Source: Amphibalanus amphitrite (taxonomy: Eukaryota; Arthropoda; Thecostraca; Balanomorpha; Balanidae). Taken from it: a DNA stretch of 64,000 nucleotides. The notes beneath the pieces were generated by a model. It searched no databases, was not told where the DNA came from, and worked only from the letters and a program-made list of their open reading frames with translations. A program made the translations under genes and the position numbers. How positions within the stretch are numbered: position 1 is the stretch's first letter; every line of letters begins with the position of its first letter. The stretch covers positions 27,089 through 91,088 of the forward strand of contig NW_024883453.1 of the NCBI RefSeq assembly GCF_019059575.1, read 5' to 3'. This document shows, piece after piece, positions 30,860 through 41,500 of this stretch.

Positions 30860-30952
30860 CCGTCGCGCTTCGAACCCGGACTGTTATAACCGGGAACGCG
30901 TGCTCTCACCACGCGGAGTCCAACGCTCTAACCAACTGAGCTACGGGACCGG
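30860..30952 (-). repeat. tRNA-derived SINE head or tRNA pseudogene
   Basis: On the minus strand it starts GGTCCCGTAGCTCAGTTGGT and has an A box (TAGCTCAGTTGGTTAGAGC) and a B-box-like GGGTTCGAAGC about 50 bases later. The anticodon and T arms do not fold correctly, so it is not a functional tRNA. Confidence 0.6.
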
Positions 30953-30999
30953 CAGTTTAGCTGTAAACCCTCGTTAGCCCCCTTTGAACTTCATTCGAT

Positions 31000-31477
31000 C
31001 TCTTTCGGCTCCCACCAAACATTTTTGACCATCACCAAACCTCTGTCGACCTTCCCTAAAGCCCCTCCGCCCTTCATGAACACCCAGTCAGCCGTTGCCA
31101 AACCCCTGTCTGCCCCATCAAACTTCTGCCAGTCCCTGCCAGTTGTCAAGCGAAGCCCGTGAGTTAAGCTGGTTCCGAAGCTTGTAGCCGCGCTTTTATT
31201 GCATTGTTTATTTTATTGCCTGCTCGGCTCGCTGAATGCTAGAGCTTGTCGTACTTTACGGTAATAATTTATGCTTACATATATACCCCGTCTCACATTC
31301 TGGCCTATCTTTAAAATGTCGATGCATATCCTCAGAAAGAAATATGTAACAATAGAGCCTCAACAGTAACTGTGTGGTAAGATATATCAAGCAAGTCCTT
31401 CATTAGGGCGAAAGCTAAGGGACGATTTTAAGTAGATAGGCTAGGTACCATAGTCTTAGTGCAGCCTGCAAGAGCCT
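31000..31477. other. Intergenic, nothing recognised
   Basis: Pyrimidine-rich sequence with drifting remnants of the CCAGTCAG phrase near 31,080-31,140, then AT-rich DNA. Confidence 0.4.
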
Positions 31478-31974
31478 TTAAAGGGACCCTCCCACCTTCA
31501 AAAAAGTTTATGAATTGGCATGAAAGTGATGTCGCTCGGTTCAGAAAGAGCGAAAACGAATATCTACCAAATTTCACCGAAAAATATTCACCGGTTTTCA
31601 AGATATTAGACTTTTACTTTTGTTTACTTTTTGGGATCTCCGCTGTTCCTAGCGACTTTATTTGGAAGCAATTGTTTGGCAGCTGAAAGTGCGGCACTTG
31701 TTGCGCGCAAAGCAGCATATACCACCGCGTGCTACAAAACGTTTTAGTCAAACAATTAAAAATAGTTAGATATCTGCGCTGACGTCACACATTCAGAGGG
31801 GTATTCCTATGCATTAGCCCCTCTGAATGAAAATGCTGCAATTTTGAAATTCAATATTTCCGATTTAAGGCATTTCTCGATGTTGTGAGTGCCGAAACCG
31901 GTAATTTTGAGCCAGGGACCCCATTTTGGCTATCTCAACTCAAATCTAATGTTAAGGTGGGAGGGTCCCTTTAA
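31478..31974. mobile_element. MITE with TTAA target sites (second member)
   Basis: TTAA then AGGGACCCTCCCACCTT at the left and AAGGTGGGAGGGTCCCT then TTAA at the right. The 17-bp inverted repeats are perfect. No ORF of note. Confidence 0.85.
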
Positions 31975-32296
31975 AGGTCATCAATTCCTATTTATAATGT
32001 AGCAGCCACACAGTGTTCCTTTATCTTTTGTCGTTCGCGGACTTTCTGACCGGCCGCTCGTCTTCCAATTTGCTGTGCCCGTGGTTCTGTTCTTTGTAAT
32101 TCTGCAACAATGGCGTCTCCCGGATTACGGGCAGTCTGCTGATCAGCGCTTATTCGACAGAGCAGAATTTAAAGCCGGCCGTAATGCAATTGGTGACCAC
32201 GGGTGGAAACCTGGCCTCATCAGAGAGTGGGGCAGGGACTGGGGGATTCTGTCCCGTCAGACTTTTCCAGCCAGGCAGCAGTCGGAATAGGGAACT

Positions 32297-32518
32297 GGGT
32301 CTCGTTTCATAAAGCGAGTCCGTAACTTACGCCGGTTTTTGGGCTTGTATTGCAAGCGCATGTGAAGCGATAAATTTATTTCCCCTTCTCCCTTCTGTTC
32401 TTGCTTGCAAGATAAATAAATTTGAGTATTCAAACTATCGTCATCGCTTCACATGCACTTGTAATACAAGCCCCAAAACCGGCGTAAGTTACGGACTCGC
32501 TTTATGATACGAGGCCCT
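32297..32518. mobile_element. Palindromic MITE
   Basis: TCGTTTCATAAAGCGAGTCC and about 70 further bases recur as reverse complement up to 32,518 (GGACTCGCTTTATGATACGA). Only ~50 bp lie unpaired in the middle. It ends about 230 bp before the first recognised exon of the CG12344-like receptor. Confidence 0.8.
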
Positions 32519-32746
32519 GGTCACGCTGTCCAATGGATGCCCGGCAGCGCGAGAACACGGTGGGAGCACCGGGACTGACAAAGGTTTGGTGAGGATAGCC
32601 GCCCTATGCAGTTACAGGGAAGGTCACCTTTTACCCGGGCAGCCATGGGGGGTTGGGGTTTGGTGGTTTATTTTGGGTTTGGGTGTTTGTTGGTTTGGGA
32701 TAAGTGATGCAATATGAATTCATCATGTCTGATTGCTTGATTTCAG

Positions 32747-35700
32747 AGGCAAGTCTTCCAACAGTCTGGGTATTTCGGACATCTTGCCTCTCAATATGAA
32801 GCTTTACGACAAGAACCAGCCACCCAAGTACCGCGGGGAGCCGACCACTGTCTATTTCCATGTCACCGTCATCAGCTTGGATTCCATCAATGAAGAGTCA
32901 ATGGTAAGAGAACGCGGAATGTCAGATTTAACAATTCAAATAAAGTGGAAGCTTTTTTTGCTAGAAGTGGAATTGGCGAGGTCGAAACGGTGCATTTTGA
33001 GCTGTGTGCGTCTAGAGTTTTTAACCATTACCTATTTAGGAAAAATATGTCGATAAGTTGCCAATTTCCGAAGGCCTCTTCTTGCATTGATTATATTTCC
33101 GGATAATTTCCCTCATTTTGTAAACCAAAATCGTTAAAAAGAAAATACGGTGAAATTTTTACTAGCCGCTGCTTTAGATGCATGTCAAACTATTTCGTCT
33201 CTAGAGAGCGAAACGCAAAATCACTTCAGGAGGATAAAAGATACATCATTTGTAGGTATAGTAAATGTCACAAGCTCACTATTCTGAATGCGTGCCATTA
33301 CGGATTGAGACTTTCTGGGGCGTGCTCGTACTCTTATGGCCGGTCAAGTTTTGATATTCTATATTAAAGTCGCCATTCTGATGAAAGCGGCGGCTTTGGG
33401 CCGTGCCGGTGGGTTGCGCCAATCTGAAAGATCCTAAAGACGGCCGCGGCAGGGCAAGAGCTCGACGAGCGCCGCGTAGCCGGCTGAATCGATGCGTCGC
33501 CGGAGCGGCAGCGACTCTGAAGGGTGCTTGACGGCTGCTGAATCCGGCGGCGGACACGACGAGCTCTGATTCAGACTCGCTGAGGAGGTGCTCCAGTGGT
33601 GCTCCTCGGCCCGATCGGCCCCGTGATTAGACCGCGCTGCACGGCCGACGGCACAGACCGCCGCCGCCGCCGCAGCGCCCGCCGACCGACCGACCCCGAG
33701 CGGCCACCGACAGACCGGAGCGCTCGACGGAGCGGCTGCACGCGAATTATAATTGTTATGCTATACTGAAATAAGTCTTATTGTGTATCACTTTCTTATT
33801 GTCATTTGTATTTTGTAACAGCAAAATTACCGCTTATTGAGCAAAGTCGCACGTTTCCGTCGCATTAGTCCCGTCAGCGGGCACGCGCTTTGCGGCACAG
33901 CATATATGCAGGGCCTGCAGTTTCACTAACTGCCACTAGATGGCAGCAGCCAAACGCCTGCAGTCATGCTGTGCCGCAATGCTCAGTAGTTTCTTTAGCT
34001 GCCACTAGATGGCAGCAGCAAAACGCCTGCAGTCATGCTGTGCCGCAATGCTCAGTAGTTTCTTTAGCTGCCACTAGATGGCAGCAGCAAAACGCCTGCA
34101 GTCATGCTGTGCCGCAATGCGCAGCAGTTTCCCTAGCTGCCACTAAATGGCAGAAGCAAAACGCCTGCAGTCATACCTACTGTGCCGCAATGCGCAGTAG
34201 TTTCACTAGCTGCTAGCAGCAAAACGCCTGCAGTCTGTCGCCAGATGGCAAAGCTCAGGCAAAGCTTCTTGGGGATCATTGCGGCACAGCATAACTGCAG
34301 GCGTTTTGCTGCTGCCATCTAGTGGCAGCTAGTATAACTACTGTGCATTGCGGCACAGCATGACTGCAGGCGTTTTGCTACTGCCATCCAGTGGCAGCTA
34401 GTGAAACTGCTGCGCATAGCGGCACAGCATGACTGCAGGCGGTTTGCTCCTGCCATCTAGCGGCAGCTAGTAAAACTTCTGAGCATTGCGGCACAGCATC
34501 ACAGCAGGCGTTTTGCTCCTGTCATCTAGTGGCAGTTAGTGAAACTACTTAGCGTTGCGGCACAGCATGGCTGCAGGCGTTTTGCTACTGCCATCTAGTG
34601 GCAGCTGGTGAAGTTACTGGTCATTGCGGCACAGTATCACCGCATATACCTAGGCGTTGATAAAGCTGTATGGTGATGGTGCTAAGTCTCACATGTGTTT
34701 CGTTTGTTTCGGCCGGGCTATTTACGGATTTGCGACCGAAAAATAGTCGACTTTACTGTTTTTTTTTCTAATCGGCACTGAAATAATGACTAGTATTGTA
34801 TTGTCATTTGTCTTCCCGGTCTCCTGCGTACAGCCATAACACAGCCGGAACGCAACTTCCTGGAACACATCCCACAGTATAACTTCTACATGACATACCT
34901 ACCACGACAGCCACTACCCACACTGATTATATTGCCTCGGGCTGCGGCAGACGTACGTGGCGGACGTGTTTCTGGCGCAGAGCTGGCGCGACCACCGGCT
35001 CCGACTGCCCGAGAACATGACCGAAGAGTACCGCATCCTCGACGTCAACTGGCTGCTCAACATCTGGCGGCCAGACTGCATCTTCAAGAACGCCAAGAAG
35101 GTCACCTTTCACGAGATGTCGGTGCCCAATCACTACCTCTGGCTGTACAAGGACAAGACGCTACTCTACATGAGCAAGTGAGTTGGATAAAGGAAGGAGG
35201 ACTGTCGCCGCTTGTAGTACCCCTCTCACTGTCGCAGTAGTTTACGCAACGCAGTAGTTTACGTCTACGCACGTAACGACATTACCTTTTTAGTTTTTGG
35301 ATCTTCGAACAGTTTGTGATTTATCTCCGCAAAACCCGGCTCCTGTTCTAGTCCCATTCTTCTTAAATTGCTTTAAATCGTCTTTAAAGGACCAATAGTC
35401 TGACTCGTGGCCGGCATATTCTGCGATCATAGTTTTCACGCATGTTGAGACTTGAGTGTCAGCATTTCGTCTTCCTGTTCAATTACTTATCGACATTATC
35501 TAACAATAATTGTCCTTTTTGCAGATTAACTTTGGTTCTGTCTTGCGCTATGAAGTTTGAAGCATATCCACACGACACTCAATCGTGTTCAATGATGATC
35601 GAGAGCTGTGAGTATTCGTTTTCTGTCAGCCAGTGCCTATGTGTCAGCCAATCTGGTGTGCTCAAATGTTTACTCAGTTACCCAAAACCTCGGTGAAATT

Positions 35701-38473
35701 TTACAGTGAATCAAAAGTGAAATTTGGATATCATATATCACTAGAGGGACAGCATTACGCGCAGCGTAAAGAGGGACAGCATTACGTGCAGCGTAATAAA
35801 TCAAGTTTCAATAAAATCGGCCAAGTAGCGGCCGAGTTATGGCCAGAATAAATTTGGCGTCTCCTCCTGGCCGGCGGTGCTCTGTTTCGGTATTCATTGC
35901 CAAAGGTCAACGACCTCCGACTCTGTTTTCCCTCATTTTCGCAGCGAACAATCTGAGCCTAGGGCGCGTGCTCTCTGATCGGCGCCGGCCGCGGCCAAAA
36001 TTCCGCAAAGATGCGCCCGCCACGTGCAAACCGGCGAGCGCACCCCCACCAAAATTTAATACGACAAACAGATGCACGCGTCCGACTTTAGTCCAAAATT
36101 CCACCCCCGTAGCCCGCACCGTTCCGGAGCAATAGCCCTTAAAGCGTGACTGACGCGTTTCATACATACATTTTGATTTTTATATATGTAAACTAGAGGG
36201 ACAGCATTACGCGCAGCGTAATAAGTCATTTTCAATAAAATCGGCCTAGTAGCGGCCGAGTTATGGCCAGAATAAATTTGGCGTCTCCTCCTGGCCGGCG
36301 GTGCTCTGTTCCGGTATTCATTGCCAAAGGTCAGTGACCTTCCGGCTCTGATTTCGCTCAGTTTGGCAAGCGAAGAAACTGAGCCTAAGGCGCGTGCTCT
36401 CTGCTCGAAGCCGGCCGCGGCCAAAATCCCGCAAAGATGCGCCCGCCACGTGCAAACCACCGAACCCACCCCCACCAAAATTTAACACGACAAACAGATG
36501 CACGCGTCCGACTTATGTCCAAAATTTCACCCCCGCAGCCCGCACCGTTCCGGAGCAATAGCCCGCCAAGCGTGACTGACGCGTTACATACATACATACA
36601 TACATACATACGTACAGACGTTTTGATTTTTATATATGTAACTAGAGGGACAGCATTACGCGCAGCGTAAAGAGGGACAGCATTACGTGCAGCGTAATAA
36701 ATCAATTTTCGTTAAAATCGGCCCAGTAGCGGCCGAGTTATGGCTAGAATAAATCTGGCGTCTCCTCCTGGCCGGCGGTGCTCTGTTCCGGTATTCATTG
36801 CCAAAGGTCAGTGACCTTCCGGCTCTGATTTCGCTCAGTTTTGCAAGCGAAGAAACTGAGGCTAATGCGCGTGCTCTCTGATCGGCGACGGCCGCGGCCC
36901 AAAATCCCGCAAAGATGCGCCCGCCACGTGCACACCGCTGCACGCACCCCCTCAAAAAGTTGATACGACAAACAGATGCACGCGTCCGACTTACGTTCAA
37001 AATTTCACCCCCGTAGCCCGCACCGTTCCGGAGCAATAGCCCGCCAAGCGTGACTGACGCGTCACATACATACATACATACGGGCATTTTGATTTTTATA
37101 TATGTAAACTAGAGGGACAGCATTACGCGCAGCGTAAAGAGGGACAGCATTACGTGCAGCGTAATAAATCAAGTTTCAATAAAATCGGCCCAGTAGCGGC
37201 CGAGTTATGGCCAGAATAAATTGGGCGTCTCCTCCTGGCCGGCGGTGCCCTGTTCCGGTATTCATTGCCAAAGGTCAACGACCTCCGACTCTGTTTTCCC
37301 TCAGTTTTGCAAGCGAAGAAACTGAGTCTAAGGCGCGTGCCGTCTGCTCGGCGCCGGCCGCGGCCCAAAATGCTGCAAAGATGCGCCCGCCACGTGCAAA
37401 CCGGCGAGCGCACCCCCACCAAAATTTAATACGACAAACAGATGCACGCGTCCGACTTGCGTCGAAAATTTCACCCCCGTAGCCCGCACCGTTCCAGAGC
37501 AATAGCCCGCCAAGCGTGACTGACGCGTTACATACATACATACGGACATTTTGATTTTTATATATGTAAACTAGAGGGACAGCATTACGCGCAGCGTAAA
37601 GAGGGACAGCATTACGTGCAGCGTAATAAATCAATTTTCATTAAAATCGGCCAAGTATAGAGGGACAGCATTACGCGCAGCGTAATAAGTCAATTTTCAA
37701 TAAAATCGGCCCAGTAGCGGCCGAGTTATGGCCAGAATAAATTTGGCGTCTCCTCCTGGCCGGCGGTGCCCTGTTCCGGTATTCATTGCCAAAGGTCAGT
37801 GACCTGTCGGCTCTGATTTCGCTCAGTTTTGAAAGCGAGGAAACTGAACCAACGGCGCGTGCTCTCTGATCGGCGCCGGCCGCGGCCAAAATGCGGCAAA
37901 GATGCGCCCGCCACGTGCAAACCGGCGAGTGCACCCCCACCAAAATTTAATACGACAAACAGATGCACGCGTCTGACTTATGTCCAAAATTTCACCCCCG
38001 CTGCCCGCACCGTTCCGGAGCAATAGCCCGCCAAGCGTGACTGACGCGTTACGTACAGACATTTTGATTTTTATATATGTAACTAGGTGCCGAGCATTAC
38101 GCGCAGCGTAATAAATCAAGTTTCATTGCAATCGGCCCAGTAGCGGCCGAGTTATGGCCAGAATAAATTTGGCGTCTCCTCCTGGCCGGCGGTGCTCTGT
38201 TCCGGTATTCATTGCCAAAGGTCAACGACCTCCGACTCTGTTTTCCCTCATTTTCGCAGCGAACAATCTGAGCCTAAGGCGCGTGCCGTCTGCTCGAAAC
38301 CGGCCGCGGCCCAAAATCCCGCAAAGATTCGCCCGCCACGTGCAAACCACCGAACCCACCCCCACCAAAATTTAATACAACAAACAGATGCACGCGTCCG
38401 ACTCGGCGCAAAAATTTCACCCCCGTAGCCCGCACCGTTCCGGAGCAATAGCCCGCCAAGCGTGACTGACGCG

Positions 38474-38504
<31 letters not shown>

Positions 38505-41500
38505 CGTACAGACGTTTTGATTTTTATATATGTAAATTTAGAACTAATGGTCATCTTAAGTTGCTAAAAAGTACTCGTATTTCTTACGGACGTGAGCCAG
38601 TCCCTTCGATCAATACTTTGTTCTGCTTTACTGTGGCGTAGTTTTTGTCCGGGTGCATAAAATAGACACACTTTTCCTCCCACAAATAGACGCTCTTTGT
38701 AGCGACACAAGTTACTTTAACCTCAAAGCTGGGCAGAGTCTTTGGCAAACCTGGCGGCCTCGTTATTTCGTGCCGCCGTTGGGAGCTCAGTAATTTTCGT
38801 GGCCATTGTTTGGGGCCACTCCAGAATGTTTCCGGGGGCGGCTCGTTGCCCCGGGCCCGACCAGGCCCTGTCGGCCGGGACCGGCTCGAGCTGATCGTGC
38901 TCAAGTGGCGCTCCAGCCGGCGGGCTCGGGATCAGAGAGACCTGAGCGCAGCCCGCGGCGACCGTCCGCCGCGCCAGCAGCCGCTCAGCTCAGAACGGCC
39001 GCTTTCCGAGACCGGAATAAGTCCCGGCCTCAGCGAACCACGTTTCCATTTTTAATTTAGGCTGTTTCAGATTCAGGCTGCCTTTAGCTTTATATTGTCA
39101 GCAGATTCACATTGCCGGCAATGAAAGCTGTTTCATTAGGTTTTAGTATTATTAGCTGTGCTAATTTACGCATGTTGTCTGTACATTATAGGCAGTTGGT
39201 AGGGTAGACCGGGGCAAGTCGCCCCGCCGAGGTAAAACGCCTCACCGATGTTTCTCGGAACTGGCAAGGTTCTGGGGAAACATCCTCTCTTCTATAAAAC
39301 GTGCACTATACGATCATTATATGAGCAGACTGTAAATAAATTGTGATGACTCTTTAGGGAGATATAGCCAAAAATGTGTTTTTGGAGTGATTTTTATGTT
39401 TTGCTGTCAGATTATGCATCATGGCGTTCTTTTATCGTCCACATCAAGTTAACGACTTTTATGTATTTTGAACAACTATTGTCTAACGCTTATAATGCCG
39501 GGTTGGTTCGTGTTAAATTATGTCTTCCTGGAGTGCAAGGCGTTGTTCTCTGACCGAACTACGTGATGGGGTAAAACGCCCCAGTAGGTCGCGGGGCAAA
39601 AAGCCCCATGGGGCGTTTTACCTCATGTGTTGTTCGGACTACCCACTTCCTAATGTTCGGTAGCTGGCGAACGGTATGTTTCTATGCATTTATATGTACT
39701 TTTCTCAGCAACTGGATGGCAAAGGAAATATTTTGTTAACATTTGCATTGCAATAATTTATTATTTGGCCTTATGAGGCAGGTGAAAAACCTGCTCATAC
39801 AATAGTGTCGTAGCTGAACACCTGATAGGATGGAAGGTGCTAACTTCAGTGCCATGCCTCCCAACGTCTAACGGACCTTTCATATAAGATTTAGTCAACT
39901 AGCATGTTTAATCTTTAATCTAGAGTATGGGGCTTCTTGCCCCAGGCCGTGGGGCGTTTTGCCCTGGGGTTGGGGCAAAACGCCCTATTTGCAGTTGCTT
40001 CACAAACCACTTCCTAGCTGGGAGTCCGATCATAAGTGAATGAATTTGAGGGGTGGAATTTAAAGTAAAATGTCCAAAGAACGCATTGAGCACAAATTTG
40101 GCCATCCAGGATATGTGGGACAAAAATTAGGTAGCAAAATAAATTATCTGGGGCGTCTTGCCCCAGGCTACCCTACTTGAGAACAATTTATTTCATTTAT
40201 ATTTCATACTTTTGGCAATGAAAACACAATAAGGTTCTTTTGGATGTTTCAGTATCGCACACTACTTACGACTTGATTTTCAAATGGAATCTGACCGATC
40301 CGCTGATGGTGAACCCCGAGATCGAGCTGCCACAGTTGGACATTTCCAAAAACAGCACCGAAGACTGTACTCTGGCGTACTCTACCGGTAAGAGAAAACA
40401 GCACCAAAGATAAAACCCTGGCGTACTCCAATGTTAAGCAAAAACATCACCGAAGACTTTATCTTGGCGTACTCCATTGGTAAAAATAACACGTTTAACT
40501 GTATACTACAGTCCCTGACGCATTCGTATTTCAGCTGATTAGTCGAAATGCACGAGAAATCAGAGCTTTGCGTGGGATATAATTGACCTTATTATCGATG
40601 CTTTGGTACTGGAGGCAATGTAAGGAGATGAGGATATTCATGATAGCTTAAACGTTTCGACTTCTTGTAGCCGATGATTGTTAATGTCAAAACGAACGGA
40701 CACATCGTCGTCAAAACTTCTTACATATCCCTTGCTAAGTGCCTAATTTTGGACTGAAATTGAAATAAAACGTAGCAATTTCGTAGCGCATTCCAGTCTC
40801 GCGTCTTCAGGGAAAGTCGCTTCATCTGTGTGGTAATTTTCCTCAGAAGCTATACACAATGAAACATGCATGGTTGTTTTTCCCAGGTAACTTCACTTGT
40901 CTGGCCGTGGTATTCCATCTCCGTCGCCGCCTGGGCTACCACCTTTTCCACACGTACATACCGTCGGCGCTGATTGTCGTCATGTCCTGGATCTCGTTCT
41001 GGATTAAACCGGAGGCGATTCCGGCCCGAGTTACTCTCGGTGTCACTTCATTGCTCACACTCGGTAAGTTGGAGAGTGAGTGAGTGAGTGAGTGAGTGAG
41101 TGAGTGAGTGAGCGAGTGAGCGGGTGAGTGAGTGAGCGAGTCAGTCAGTCAGTCAGTCAGTCAGTCAGTCAGTCAGTCAGTCAGTCAGTCAGTCAGTCAG
41201 TCAGTCAGTCAGTCAGTCAGTCAGTCAGTCAGTCAGTCAGTAAGTGGGTGTATGTCGTGTAAACGAGTGCTAGTTACAAAATGATTATTCGCGCTGGCTT
41301 GCACGTATGTGGTTATGTTTGATGTAATGACACCATTATTACGGCAGTCGTGTATCGACTCTCCATTACGGCCCGAGTCTGAAGACCACCGTCAATATGG
41401 GGCTATAAAACAATCCGCTTAACAGACGGTGTCACGAAGAGCGGTGATTGCCTGCGTTATGGTGACCCATTTCGTGCCGACTGCCGAGTTATTCGTGTAT

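Noticed and set aside
30860-30952. Functional tRNA on the minus strand
   Set aside because: The 5' end looks convincing but anticodon and T arms are degraded.
32075-32290. Hydrophobic N-terminal ORF as signal-peptide exon of the CG12344-like gene
   Set aside because: No suitable donor in the right phase was seen and the remainder is unlike Cys-loop receptors.
33885-34645. CRISPR-like array
   Set aside because: Regular spacing, but a eukaryotic genome, inverted halves and no unique spacers.
35839-38375. Repeated ORFs on both strands (about 70-140 codons)
   Set aside because: Same peptides recur in each 450-bp satellite unit; no transposase or other domain.
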